Assembly (NCBI GenBank): GCA_016648135.1 | Contig: JADDOH010011213.1 | Location: 53,969-117,968, forward strand | Source: Agrypnia vestita | Taxonomy: Eukaryota > Arthropoda > Insecta > Trichoptera > Phryganeidae | Length of the DNA stretch: 64,000 bases | Direction of reading: 5' to 3' | In this document: positions 12,165 through 23,194 of the stretch, one piece after another | How the letters are laid out: each line of letters begins with the position of its first letter | How positions within the stretch are numbered: the first letter of the stretch is position 1 | Program-made: the position numbers and the translations under genes | The notes under the pieces: model-generated | Database searches by the model: none | Told to the model about the DNA's origin: nothing | What the model saw: the letters and a program-made list of their open reading frames with translations, nothing else

Positions 12165-12510
12165 AAAAGGCTTACTCTAAAATGAAATAAAACACATAAA
12201 AATCGTGATAATGTGTATGGTATTGGCTTTATTGAAAATAATGCATACCATTAGATTTTTATAAAGTGATTTTTTTGAAATGGTAACATTTTTCAAGCAA
12301 TAGACAATTTGAGAGCTGATAGCTAATGTGTGCTCCACGATTTGACTTAAGCTAGAACAACGCTTGCAAATTGTGCATATTTATTTCGAAAATTGTAGTA
12401 TCGTTATCATATTTAAACACTAATGACATATCTTTCCAAAAAGCCAGTTCATGGCGATTACCACGATTTTCATGTATTTTATTTCAATTTTAAGTTGTAT
12501 ACATCTAAAG
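12165..12510. mobile_element. TIR element (family N), second copy
   Basis: Left TAAAATGAAATAAAACACAT plus AAATCGTGATAA; right end reads ACCACGATTTTCATGTATTT then TACATCTAAAGAAAT, its inverted match. The internal 'TAGACAATTTGAGAGCTGATAGCT' region (about 12302-12325) recurs at about 44640-44668. About 345 bp, non-coding, shorter than the 9125-9820 copy because it lacks the nested palindrome. Confidence 0.55.
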
Positions 12511-12534
12511 AAATACCCTATATTATTAAGTTTT

Positions 12535-13200
12535 TACTTCCTTTCTTTTAACTCGTGGCGTCTGCTTGCTTATTTTCTTGACGAAAAAACTTTGGATCGA
12601 TTTTTAACCCTTTTCCCGTGATCCAATCGATCTGAAACTTTACAAGCAGACTCGTGGCGACGATCAAGATGATTTATCAAATTTTCGTTAAAAAAAGTAA
12701 TAATTAAAGTATAATTTTGGCTATTTAGAAAATTCAATTGATTTTTTAAAATTGGAAACCATACACATGTTTGATTACTACCAACAGCGGCCTGACGACG
12801 TCACGGAATATTTAAAATTTGAATTACTCCGTCGGTATATGTAATAGGTAATTCACTACGAATTTTGAAAATTTATGACAATTGGTCCACAGATGACAGC
12901 GCATAATTCACAAATATATCAAAATCTTGATTAAATTGTCTGACAAATGTTTTTAGAATTTAATCTTCAAAGCATGAAGTGTCATATCAAAGCTCAAAAC
13001 ATCTGACATTTTAGAAATATATTAAATTCCTGTAAGTTTAGTGTTATGTTACATGTTTTAATTCGTCTTTAAAGACGAAAGAGAAAAAGATAAAGAAAGA
13101 AGAAAGAAAGAAAGAAGAAGAAAAAATTTAACAACAATTAATTGTTGTTAAATTTTACAAAGAAAGGGAGTATGATTAAAACTTGGTTTTTACGGGTTAG
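12535..13200 (+). mobile_element. CTCCC-type TIR element, copy 1
   Basis: Left end ACTTCCTTTCTTTTAACTCG; right end AAAGAAAGGGAGTATGATTA is its inverted counterpart. It carries the family core GGATCGATTTTTAACCC then GTGATCCAATCGA and GACTCGTGGCGACGATCAAG. A GAAAGAA-rich simple repeat at about 13076-13125 lies within it. The end extends into ACTTGGTTTTTACGGGTTAG, as in the other copies. No intact transposase frame. Confidence 0.7.
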
Positions 13201-13231
13201 TTTTTTTTTGTTTAAATAATGATTATTTAGT

Positions 13232-13370
13232 ATTTAAGGCCGCATTAAGCGATGATTGCGCGTGTAATGGTCCAGCGGGATGGGCGGGCGCCCCGTGCAG
13301 CGGGCGGGTATCGATCCGCAGCCCCCGGCCGTAGTTACAAATTAGGGCGGCCGCAGCGTAAATGTTTACT
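13232..13370. other. GC-rich island
   Basis: A short, strongly GC-rich island that includes GGGCGGGCGCCCCG and ends near GTAAATGTTTAC (a forkhead-like palindrome). It lies between a transposon and a Penelope remnant. Candidate regulatory island, composition only. Confidence 0.3.
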
Positions 13371-13499
13371 TTTCATTATATTATTACATCACATAAAACA
13401 GAAACGCAACCCGAGCTGCATAATACGTCACTAAAATCATCTACTGATAGTTTTTTATATGAATATAGGAGCGAAAATAAGCGACTTGCTACTAATTTA

Positions 13500-13620
13500 T
13501 ATAAATTAACTTTGTAAACACCACTTATTTATTGAAAAAATTCAACATGTTTCGAAGCCAATGGCTTCTTCGTCAGGATAACAAAAAAAAAATTAAAAAT
13601 CGAAATATAGATCAAAATAT
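13500..13620 (-). mobile_element. Penelope-like 3' region with hammerhead core
   Basis: On the minus strand CTGACGA (13570-13576) is followed by AGAAGCC, ATT and GGCTTC, a perfect 6-bp stem II, then GAAAC (13549-13553) and ATGTTGAA. The end AACTTTGTAAACACCA is shared with 9275-9510. It lies directly downstream of the GIY-YIG remnant, where Penelope-like elements carry terminal hammerhead motifs. Confidence 0.7.
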
Positions 13621-13636
13621 TAAAAAGTTAACCTAC

Positions 13637-13957
13637 TTAACATGAAAATAAATTTAAAAGATGACTATTTGCAAAAAGGACCTGATTATTTATAACATTC
13701 AATTTACTATTTACACTCTTTCTTATTTCCAAAATTTCTAATTTATCAAATTGTGATTCTGTATAATTTGTAAGTAAAATTTGTAAACCCTTATTAATAT
13801 CAAAAGAATGATCCATAGCCAAAAGATGGTTAGAAAATTCGGAATAATTATTACTATTTAAACACCTTAAGTGTTCCTTAACTCTAACTTCAAAATTTCT
13901 ACACGTTTTTTCTATATAAAAATAATCACAATCATTATATTTGAAGAAGACTTGATA
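13637..13957 (-). pseudogene. Penelope-like element C-terminal GIY-YIG endonuclease, fragment
   Basis: A minus-strand frame of about 106 codons, the first ATG being internal. It holds the segment YIEKTCRNFEVRVKEH followed by SNHLLAMDHSFD, ending in a natural TAA. This matches the C-terminal GIY-YIG nuclease of Penelope-like elements (general pattern YIGxTxRxFxxRxxEH ... HLxxxxHxF). The nuclease nicks DNA to prime target-primed reverse transcription. The usual YIG glycine is Glu here, suggesting an inactive copy. The upstream reverse transcriptase is missing and a stop lies at about 13960, so this is a 5'-truncated relic. Its 3' hammerhead region follows immediately. Confidence 0.75.
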
Positions 13958-14018
13958 CTATATTACTGTACGTGGGTTATGCAATATTAATAGCAAATAG
14001 CAAATAAAACCCACAACG

Positions 14019-14130
14019 TCTAGTAAACTGGATGTTGACATATGCAAGGATAGTGACCTTATGATGATTGTCAACAAGTCAACAGTGATGGTTTTCGAGA
14101 AAAAATACAGTGAAAGAATGTGTGAAATAC
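14019..14130 (+). pseudogene. LINE reverse transcriptase fragment (family L1a)
   Basis: The frame encodes VDICKDSDLMMIVNKSTVMV followed by FEKKYSERMCEI, matching the post-YADD region of the LINE at 45785-46500 (VCKKIDLVMNVNMSKVMEFE). About 37 codons, truncated on both sides. The rest of the copy probably resumes at 14800. Confidence 0.65.
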
Positions 14131-14799
14131 CTATTTTATTTTATTTATTTATCTTGTTAAATGACATAGGAGATGGAGCCGCTCATCTCACTAGTAAAAA
14201 CCTGTACCGAGATGAGCAGCTGAACAATATAGTGAGAACAAAAAATAATAAAGATGTAAAACAAAATACTATATAACTATAATATTAATTAATTCATTCA
14301 TTGAGTATATAAATATAAAATGTGGATAGTGAAAGTAAAGTAAAATATATAAAAAATCATTTGCATGGATAGTAACAAAATGTATATACAATAACACAGT
14401 TAAAAAGTATATTTAGGTATATACCTATATAAGAAAATTAAATGAATTTTTGTGTATATTAAATAGTGATAAGAAATCAAGTTTAATGACCAATAAATTA
14501 TGACCCGTTTTCGGCAGTTGGGTATTTGTGCAAATGCAGGTTACAATAATGTCTTATCGAATGTGTTGTGTAAAAAGTTAGTGGAATGTCCACACTGATT
14601 ATGACTAAACGAACACCAGAGACATTTGGATATCACTTTCATCAGTCTGCATGATATGAATGATTGAAACAAGAAGTGCATTTAATTATGTAAACAACTT
14701 TGTGTATTTGTGAATTATAATCGATAGAAGAAGGAAGGCTGAGAAATATATCGAAAAGAGGATGACTGAAGGGAATAAAGTGAATTGAATTCAGCATTC
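14131..14799. other. AT-rich DNA separating two LINE pieces
   Basis: AT-rich. CTCATCTC and GAGATGAG-type words near 14186 and 14207 form a short inverted repeat. The segment sits between two pieces of the same LINE copy, so it may include a later insertion, but I cannot define its ends. Confidence 0.3.
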
Positions 14800-15125
14800 T
14801 TTAATATAAATAAGTCTACTAAGCCAAGACTACCGATACACGTAGAATTCTGGTAATATAACTGATGCACGGAAGTGAAGCTTGGAACTGGCAGAAAATG
14901 AACGAAAGCAGACTGAATGCGTTGCAGATAAGACCTTTGTGCAGCAAATCCATTTATGATTATACAGTATAGATTAGAGTATACAATGTAGAAATTAGGA
15001 AAGAATATAAATAATATAAGCGGTTATTAACATAGATAATAGAATTAAAAAATGGTCACCCAGATGGCTTGGACATATTAAGCGAATGAATGAGAAAAGA
15101 ATGATAAGAGAGATATATAATACAA
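14800..15125 (+). pseudogene. LINE reverse transcriptase C-terminal fragment (family L1a)
   Basis: Broken frames encode LMHGSEAWNWQKMNESRLNA and later RIKKWSPRWLGHIKRMNEKR. These are the 'YGSE.W' and 'W.GH..RM' blocks typical of the C-terminal region of insect LINE polymerases. Stops and frameshifts are frequent. It is the probable continuation of 14019-14130. Confidence 0.7.
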
Positions 15126-15215
15126 TTGATAATGCTCTCATAAGGCAAAACACGTCTAAGAAAATTAAAAAGATAGACTTAAACAATTCTTTTTATTTCC
15201 ATATGTGTGATATTT
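15126..15215 (+). repeat. Dispersed repeat Q
   Basis: ATGCTCTCATAAGGCAAAAC through 'TTATTTCCATATGTGTGAT'. Related copies at 51285-51345, 56765-56850 and, inverted, 56270-56340. Function unknown; it flanks a hammerhead-bearing Penelope-like unit in the 56-kb copy. Confidence 0.5.
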
Positions 15216-15914
15216 TTTGATATTAAATAAAAATAAAAATTGATTTTTGATAATGATTCCTGGGAAATAATAATTACTATATTTATTGGTTTGATGTGGG
15301 AGTCTATCTAAACTAGTAGTATTTTAAGATCTTTTTAAGAAAACCTCTTTTCCCATAAGATGTGGGTATTCAGTATCTTGCATAGTGAGTGCGTTATTAT
15401 CCAAGTTATTTTAATTGTGTTAAATGACTATCCCAACCCAGTCCATATGTACCTTATAACCTTTTGAAGAAAGATTTTCCCGTTCAAAGTTTGGCAGTTG
15501 TGGCTCGTATAAGATCTAAAATGTTATTCTCAAATAATTTATAGACATTTTCTTTAAATAGATTTATATTTTGTAAAAAATATTAATAATGGTACGCCTA
15601 AAGTACGAACTAACTACGCAAACTTGTCATTATTCAAATGAATAGCCACACGACACGATAAATTAATGCGTGCAATTATTTTAGTTAGATTATGTGTAAT
15701 AATTTGGTTCATTATAATGTTTATTTTGAAAGTGAATTCATAAAGTAATACAGTGTATTTACTAACAAATACAGAAACCTAGCCGGTTTTAATAAACATA
15801 TATATATTAATTTAATTAATATAATTTTGATTGGTAAACGTAAGAACACCAACTCATATACATAATTTATCAGATTTATTTAGAAGATAAATTAACACAA
15901 AACATCGTAAAATT

Positions 15915-16050
15915 GATAGACCTCATAGTTCAGTGGGCACGACCTTGGCTTCTCATACCGGGTGTTCAGGGTTCATTTTCTGGCGAGGTCACAATACATC
16001 TATGTGATTTTTGCGAGCCTGGGTATTTTTCTGATGCATTTCACTCTACA
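15915..16050 (+). mobile_element. SINE-B, tRNA-derived
   Basis: TAGTTCAGTGGG at about 15927 matches polymerase III box A well, and GGGTTCATTTTC at about 15969 is a decayed box B. GAGGTCACAATACATCTATG follows, shared with 11107-11300. Confidence 0.55.
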
Positions 16051-16089
16051 ATTTAGCTTCATGGCATTATACAGCATTAAAAATAAGAT

Positions 16090-16480
16090 TAAATAAAAAT
16101 AATTGTCATGTAAAAATTGCGTACAGTTACCCCACGTGGCTTTACATATAACAAAGAATTAGAAGGAAGCTTAAAAAATATATTTATGGATTATGGATTT
16201 ATGGAAAATTTTAGATTTATGTATATATGGAAAAATGATGATTTATACATTTTTAACAGTCTCATGATTTCCGAAGTCCTTACAATTTTCTGCTGCACTT
16301 TCGCGTCTTATTTAAAGTTAATTTTATATCTGAAAAGTTTTCCGTCTGAAAGGCAGATAATTTTTATCTTCGAGAAGAGTTTTCAGAACTCTCAAACAGC
16401 CGAGAGAAAAGTGAAGAGGTCTATAGCTCTTCTGAAATATATTTAGTTTTATCGTCCCTGGGCTGTTTCCAAAACTAATG
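16090..16480. other. Moderately GC-enriched block with a 109-codon frame
   Basis: Plus-strand frame 16117-16446 is open for 109 codons but encodes an unrecognisable F/I/K-rich peptide without a domain. The right half is GC-enriched. I treat the frame as probably chance and the block as a possible noncoding element. Confidence 0.25.
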
Positions 16481-16717
16481 CTTGAACGTGCCAATGTTTG
16501 AAGTAGGAAAATTATAGAATGTTAGGAAAAAAATTCACTTTAACTTTATATCTGATTAACGTTCGTGGTATTTTATGATAAAGTACTGTAGCAATATTAA
16601 GTTTTTTGCTTTTGCCTATAACATATACTCGAAACTAAACAAAACACTTACGGGCTTATTCTTTAATAAAATTTATAAAAATCGACGTAATACATAAAAA
16701 CGCAAACTGGATCTAGC

Positions 16718-16930
16718 TTGAAATCTAATCGCCTGGAGATTAATAAAAATATAATTGATAAGGGCTCCTTTGAAATGCGATTAATCCGCAAAAAGCAATA
16801 TCATTGGTCTCTTTCGTTACAATTACAGAAGGCGGAATTACAAGTATGTGAAATCTTCCGCAACTTTTCGGACCCTCACGTTTCACCCTCGGTGCGCCCC
16901 CTGAAGGGACACTGACCCTTTTATGTGCCT
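16718..16930. other. GC-enriched island (candidate noncoding element)
   Basis: Raised GC, with TAATCC (a Bicoid/Otx-class homeodomain core) at about 16783 and several ATTA-type words. A 65-codon frame has no recognisable features. Candidate enhancer by composition. Confidence 0.3.
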
Positions 16931-17359
16931 ACATGATGTCAGACCCTTAAGCTTGATTCAAACGATTCCATCTATTTTTCAACATATCTTGAAATTGTAT
17001 AAAAGGCGTAGAAGCTGGAATTAATTATTTTCTGTCATAAAGGAATTCTTTATCTTCTACGGAAAACTTTTGATTAGTGGAAAAATACGAGCTAATAATA
17101 ATTGCGTATTAATATATATTTTCTAAAGTTCAATAATTTTAATATTCAGAGCTTTTCTTGGCTTGGTCAATAATATGAATAAACTATAATAATGAGTAAG
17201 TAATAATATAAACCAACACTACACTACTGTCAAAATAAACTCTAAATTACTAAATCAGATTAATAATATTTCGAAATTTATTTAATTTTGATTACATTTA
17301 CTTTATTGTTTAATTTCTATTTTGCGTAATTAAAAAAAAATAGTATTAGTCACGGTAAT

Positions 17360-17760
17360 ACTTTAGGGGGTTGGTGGATGGAAGATCCCGTATATTGAGA
17401 GTAATACAGTATTGTGTGAGGAAACATTTTCACCCGATGGGGAGAATCTTTCAGTGTTCAATTCGTGATGTCGCGTGTATGAGTAAATTTTTTTATAGTA
17501 AAGCTAATAAACCAATGCAAAACAGGTGGTTAAGTTATACTCAGTGTTGGGTGCTGAGATTTATTTTAAAAATTTTTACAAGTGAAATCGTTGACGGGAG
17601 AATTTTATTGAATACATCGTTCACTGACGGGATGTACTACATGCGGAATAAATTGTGGGCGCGCCATCCATTTCTTGATTCCAATTAGCTGGAGTCGTGG
17701 CTAGATTACGGCTAGAATATGTCGTATGTCCCGATGACGACCATACAAAATTCCATTGGC
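17360..17760. other. GC-enriched block with a 105-codon frame
   Basis: Frame 17371-17688 on the plus strand is open for 105 codons but encodes no domain I recognise. Composition is raised relative to both flanks. Possible noncoding element. Confidence 0.25.
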
Positions 17761-18679
17761 AATAAAGTAATTAAACTTAAATATAGAAAAGACCTAAAAA
17801 TAATAATCTCCAATAATAAGTTCAATTTATTATTCATGTTTTCAGATGATAACTATTTAGACCTACTTCCGATAACACGATTTAATCTCGATTGAGATAA
17901 GAATCATAATATTACAATAACTTTTAAATGTTTTTTTTATTTTTTTATTTAATTAATAATATATATATAATTTTTTTTTCTACAATCATACATAAATGTT
18001 TACAAATCTATATTTTTTGTGTGTGTATACCTCACCAAAAAGAATTATATTCTTGTGTGTGGTGAGGGATAACCACTTACAATCAAAGGTATAGGTAGTG
18101 TAATCTAATTATATAACAATTGGAAGGAAAGAAAGGAAAATCTAATACATCAAATCTTAGTTAATAATACAGTATATAGAATAAGCAGTCAAGTAAACAA
18201 TAATATAAATAATAAGCAGTCAAGAACTCAATCACAAAGTCAATTTTATAATAATGAGAATCCATTCGGGTTCACGGGGGAATATGCTTATATTATATAT
18301 GTTTTATGTTTTATCTGTATACATCTTTTGAATCGAGTCTAGGATGGAGACACATGATGGTAATTGCACTGATAAGAATACAATTCTTCAGAAGAAGATG
18401 AATTATATTAATATCTGTTACTTTGCCGACAACTCAAAATTGAATATCTTTGAACAAAAAAAAAATTTAATATGAACTTGTAAAAAAATTTTAGACGCGC
18501 AACAGGATAGTATCAATATCCTCGGAATTAGAAATAGTGTTACCAATTGATATAAATGAGAATCCCGCAATGTGTTTGTGGATCTTTTTAAGGAAATCAG
18601 AGCGCTGTTTAAATTTTCATTATGTCGCAGTTATTTTATAAAATCGTGAAATAATACCATTTCCAACCCGCGCACATTT
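17761..18679. other. AT-rich DNA, no feature seen
   Basis: AT-rich with homopolymer T runs at about 17930-17980. A short direct repeat AATAAGCAGTCAAG occurs at 18181 and 18211. No other feature. Confidence 0.45.
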
Positions 18680-19035
18680 TCATTCGAGAACGTAATTTAA
18701 GAGCGATCCACTTTGGTCCAATTTGCATGGCCAGGACGGGTCAGTAATTATACGGAATTAAGGATATTAATGGCAAAGCATCGGACCCTACAAAGGACCA
18801 GATTGCTAATGAAATTTCATGCCGTTCATCCCATTTTTGGTCACAAAGTGGCCGTGATAATGTCGTCCTCTTTGATTTCGCTTTGTGTAGTCGGTTTGCG
18901 GGTGTGTGTGATTAAAAATTCCCGACATTGTTGTTCCAGGTTTCTGGATTCATCCTTATTGCGTGACGGTAGGATTCTTATTACGTTGTACGTTTCTGAA
19001 TATAATTTTGATATACAATTGGCGCGGTAGGAACT
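18680..19035. promoter_or_regulatory. GC-enriched island with an octamer motif
   Basis: Begins with a perfect POU octamer ATTTGCAT (18721-18728). Several ATTA and CTTTG(A/T) words (homeodomain and TCF/Sox-like) follow. A 105-codon plus frame overlaps a 74-codon minus frame; neither encodes a known domain. I read it as an enhancer-like island; function is inferred. Confidence 0.35.
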
Positions 19036-19063
19036 AAATGAGAGCAAAAGACAGGTAAGTGAC

Positions 19064-19302
19064 ATATCGTCGCTGTATATATAATAGATGAATTAATCTA
19101 TTTTTCAATTTTTTCATATAAATAATAGAGATATACTAAAAAAAATATTGTCGTTCATCTGGCAAGTCTGCCTTGTAATTATTTAAAATATTTTTTATTA
19201 ATCTAGTCTGTGCAATTATTTTTTAAAACAGTTTCATTCGTTTATCTCAGAATGTACTAAAATGGCACATAGACTGAATTATATATACAGCGACGATATT
19301 AT
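19064..19302 (-). mobile_element. MITE, TCGTCGCTGTA family, copy 2
   Basis: Perfect terminal inverted repeats ATCGTCGCTGTATATATAAT and its complement, about 22 bp. The interior is the reverse of copy 1 at 4394-4645, sharing AATTGCACAGACTAGAT. 239 bp, non-coding. The intact ends suggest it is younger than copy 1. Confidence 0.75.
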
Positions 19303-19454
19303 GAGATGATGAAGTTAATATATGTCGTGTAATACAACTACAATTAATTCAAATATCTACAAATAATAAAATTCATCTAAACTTCTTATTATGATAATAA
19401 AATTATTTGTCATTTATAATATAATTGAATATACAGTGGCGTTTTCTGTGTATA

Positions 19455-19660
19455 GTTTTCTGGGATATTCTGCCATGTATATGTTACCTATCTGGCCGAT
19501 GTTTCGGATCCCATTGCAGGGCTGATATGATGGACCCTGCAATGGGATCCGAAACGTTGGCCAGAGAGGTCACATATAAACGGCAGAATATCCCAGAAAA
19601 GTATGCACAGAAGATTCTGAACGGCCGTGAAAACCTAAGAACATTTTTACAGTTGCGTTT
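19455..19660 (+). mobile_element. Penelope-like inverted unit (GGATCCGAAAC family)
   Basis: Arms 19455-19520 and 19534-19602 are inverted repeats around CCTGCAATGGGATCCGAAAC. The tail GAACGGCCGTGAAAACCTA is shared with 37555-37675 and 63725-63865. At 37562 the corresponding CTGATGA precedes the GGATCCGAA element, giving the hammerhead-core order. Assignment to Penelope-like elements is by this pattern. Confidence 0.5.
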
Positions 19661-19993
19661 CTTAGTAGACATACAAACCATTATTTTACTATTTTCAAAA
19701 AATATTTATGTATAGTTACAAGCTTTATTAAATTAACATTAAATAACAAGAATGTTTTTATAATTTTTTCATCTTTATGGTCAATTTTTCATATCGCGTC
19801 CTTGATTAAATTCAGCAGTACTAATATCCAATATTAATTAATAAGAAAATAAAATAAATTAAAACATTATATATATTTTAAATAACTATTTTGAAAATGT
19901 TTTATAATATACAAAGGTATTGATTGACGTATATTTTGTTAAAATTTATATTACCAATATTTTGTTTTAGCCGTATTTAATTCATGTGAATAT

Positions 19994-20156
19994 GGTAGAG
20001 ATACGAGCACGGAATTCGTGTTTTATCAATATTCTTACTATTTTTAAATTATGTCAGCTAAACGCTTATGTTATGAAAAAGGACTAACCTGCTTATGAAC
20101 CACCGACCACTGGATCATTAGGCGAGAGTCATAACCGCCACACCAACAAGCTGCTC
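19994..20156 (-). mobile_element. SINE-A copy, minus strand
   Basis: The reverse complement has the family body (CATAACATAAGCG ... TTAGCTGAC) and 3' part (ACACGAATTCCGTGCTCGTATCTC). The tRNA-like head is partly deleted across box B. Confidence 0.65.
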
Positions 20157-20619
20157 TTCAGATTAATAATATTTATAAGTTGTTCAAAATAATGATCACT
20201 TAAATAAACTTGCCTCAAGAGAAAGTGGATATACATTTTTGACATATAATATATTTGTGTTAGAAGCTCCAGTAAAGTACTCTTTCAGAATTTATTAAAA
20301 TATTCAGATCTTTAAAGGCTTAAAAGAGACAAAGGCACTCTTGAAAGGACAAACTTCCTAAGAGTTTTCCTCATAATACAATCGGAATCTCTGTCAACTG
20401 GGATGAGTTTTAACATCTTGATTAGTTGTCTAACGGACGAGATGGTGATTTTGTTCCACTCATTACAAATAATAATTTGCTCACATTTTATAAAATTTGA
20501 TAATGTTTTAATTTTACTTTATGCTTAAGCTTATAGTTACGCTATACTATGACGAGTATATATATTATACATATTCTTGATGAATAATGGACTGGCTCAA
20601 ATATTATTACAGGTATTGG
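20157..20619. other. AT-rich DNA, no feature seen
   Basis: AT-rich with nothing recognisable. Confidence 0.45.
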
Positions 20620-20972
20620 AGTATAATTTAGCCATGACTTAAGCTAAAATATCATATACGAAATGTAGCGACAGTTATTAGAATCACATTTGCCTCGTAC
20701 TTTCATGCATTTCTCTAACGATAAAACATCTATGAGTTATTGACGTATTACGACTTAATAAGTATTTATTTATTTATGTTTTTTTTTTAGTTTGTAGAAA
20801 ACAACAATTATTTCACCGAAGACATCTAATTATCCATAGGGAAAGAAGTAAATCAAATCCTATAAATAATTCGATTATACATGTTTTATCCACTATTTGA
20901 TATTGGCCTAGCAAGTTGAAACAGCTGTCATATTTGAATGAACGCTTAACTTGCAGAACTAAATAAAAATAA

Positions 20973-21113
20973 TATGAATATAATTAAACTAGTTAACTTA
21001 GTTTACACCACTAAAATTTATTTGGTAAAACCAACCGGTTTCGGAAACGACGTTCCTTCATCAGGGTATACCCAATACTACAAAACTAAGTTAACTAGTT
21101 TAATTATATTCAT
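20973..21113 (-). mobile_element. Penelope-like palindrome with hammerhead core
   Basis: The outer arms (about 20974-21004 and 21083-21113) are exact 31-bp inverted repeats starting ATGAATATAATTAAACTAG. Between them the minus strand reads CTGATGA (21058-21064), a GGAA...TTCC stem II, GAAAC (21038-21042), CGGTTGGTTTTACC. This is the hammerhead-core order of Penelope-like elements. No coding sequence remains. Confidence 0.6.
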
Positions 21114-21641
21114 AATGAATAACCACAAAGTAATAGCAAAAAACAACAGTAAAAAATAATATTTATTAAAATTTAATAAATTTTAAATTTTCTTAAAAAG
21201 TTAACGACCTGTTTGTCATATTTAGTCCAGGTATTGGAATATATAATAAAAGCATAAGAGAAACAGCGAATTTTATTAGCTCTGTTATTAACTAACGGCT
21301 TTGGTGAAAATGTATCACATTTGCATTATATAATTATTAATTTTCCGTCGATGGAACAATGCCGAATTAATGACATATTGGGTTATTTAGCTCCGATGTT
21401 GGAAACAATAATGGTTAACTGAAACAGCAACCATTATTAGCCCCAGTGTTAATGGCTGTGGGGAAAGTGCATCATACCATATTTTCCTATCTATATAAAA
21501 ACGCTGAATAAATGACGTAGCCCAGATATTGGAAACAAGAATGAAATAGTGATTTTTATAAGCCCAGATATTTGAAACAAGAATGAAACAGTTATATTTA
21601 TTAGCCCAGATATTGGAAACAATAATAAAATAATGATCTTT

Positions 21642-21832
21642 CTTACTTACTTACCATCACGTCGTTTCCCCGTGGGGGTAGGCAGAGAGGATAGAGCGCC
21701 ACATACAACTCTCGCCTCATCCACATTCATACATATTCGCATGCAAGCTCGCCGGTTATTGAGGCTTCTAACGGGACCATTTTCCAGTATCTGGTTGATC
21801 TGGTCGTGCCACGTCTTCCGCGGTCGCCCTCC
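21642..21832 (-). pseudogene. LINE 3' end fragment (family L1a)
   Basis: The minus strand encodes GPVRSLNNRRACMRICMNVD followed by a frameshifted version of the LSAYPHGE terminus, then a TAAGTAAGTAA tail. It corresponds to the last ~60 codons and 3' end of the LINE also seen at 38793-38943 and 45785-46500. 5'-truncated insertion within the tandem array. Confidence 0.7.
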
Positions 21833-22479
21833 CAGATATTGGAAACAATAATAAAATGTTCATCTTCATAAGCCTTGATTTTTATAATTATGATGAAAAT
21901 GCATCATAATTATCACATGAAATAGTTACTTATTGCAATATTTAGCTAAAAATTTGTAAAAAAATACAATAATGTAATGTGCCACAGATATTAGCTCTGT
22001 TGTAAGTGACTATAATAAAAATATATATCATTTGGATCATAATTATTTACCTATTTATGAAACAACGCAAAATTTTGCCAGGTTATTAGAAACGACAACA
22101 ACAACATAGCTGAAACAGCGACCAGTATTAACCCTGATGTTAATGGCTACGGTGATAATGCATCGTCCTTGCAATGCAATTATTGCCCTGTCGAGTAAAC
22201 AACACTAAATTATTGTCGCATCAGCGAATAAGCAACGAAACCTGTATTGCAAAATTATAGTTAACTCTAATTTTTTGTTTCGTCGCCCACCCGTCGAAAT
22301 AAAATATCTTATATTACATTAATAATAAAAATATAGGTAATTATAAAATTAGGTAAAAGATGTAATGTTTTAATTTTCATGCTCGCTACTTATTCTACAG
22401 AATTAACCGGAGTAGGAGAAACGAAGGGGAGCGAACTTTAATTTTATTTGACTTATGTTAAGGGGAATGAATTTTCTAT

Positions 22480-22680
22480 ATTCGATATAAATTACTGTTA
22501 TGATAGTCTAACGTTTTACAAAAAATAAGTCAGAAATATTGAAAAAAAATGCAAAATTTGATGTCGCATATCTCCATAATTGTTGATATTAGGTCATGAT
22601 AGCTATTTTCGACTTATAATCAAGGCAGAAATATAGTCCTGCGAGGTTATTAATGTTTTCCAAATAACCCTGTATACATA
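22480..22680 (+). mobile_element. Foldback element fragment (family F)
   Basis: Contains CAAAAAATAAGTCAGAAATATTG and 'TTGATATTAGGTCATG' in the same order as the right arm of 43151-43677. Only one arm is present. Family fragments are also at 26320-26425 and 26985-27090. Confidence 0.55.
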
Positions 22681-22685
22681 TATAT

Positions 22686-22721
<36 letters not shown>

Positions 22722-22722
22722 C
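22675..22722. repeat. (TA)n microsatellite
   Basis: About 45 bp of nearly pure TA dinucleotides. Confidence 0.8.
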
Positions 22723-23194
22723 ATTTATACTAACATGTCAGATTATATGAATAAATCGATTTATTTATGATGATTTTTAATTTTTTTAACTAAATTAAAA
22801 ACAATTACTGACACTATTTATAGGTATTGGGTGTATGTAGTGGTCGTGGGGTTAGGGGGCGGGTTTAGAATGAATAGGATTGGGGAGATTATGGGTGGTA
22901 TTAGAATGTTTATCATGTTTTTTTTTATGTTTTGATATATTGTATGTGTATTTTTAATACAGGTAATAAGCCTTGTGGCCACCCTATCGAGACTTACATA
23001 CATGTTTTCCTTATAAATTAATTCGTCTCTGTGAGACTTCCAGAAAAAATACTTTTCTTTAGAATACACATAAAAATATTATTTTTTGCAGAGACTGCCT
23101 TTACGTTTTCCGACATGTAATAAAAAAATCCATTCTGTCGAGTTTCTTTGTGTGATATGGAACAAAGGGCCAATTTCAGTCGCTTAATGATATT

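Larger units (their letters stand above)
20620..22190 (+). repeat. Decayed tandem array
   Basis: Irregular units share 'TTAGCCCAGATATTGGAAACAA(T/G)AAT' and 'GAAACAG(C/T)(G/A)A'. They are clearest at 21373, 21516, 21560, 21601 and 21832, with longer units containing 'GTTAATGGCT...TGCATCA' near 21450 and 22140. Spacing varies from about 42 to over 100 bp, so it is an old, eroded minisatellite-like array. A Penelope palindrome (20973-21113) and a LINE piece (21642-21832) lie in it. Confidence 0.5.

Noticed and set aside
20620..22190. CRISPR-like repeat array
   Set aside because: Unit lengths and spacing are irregular, the repeats are diverged and the genome is eukaryotic.
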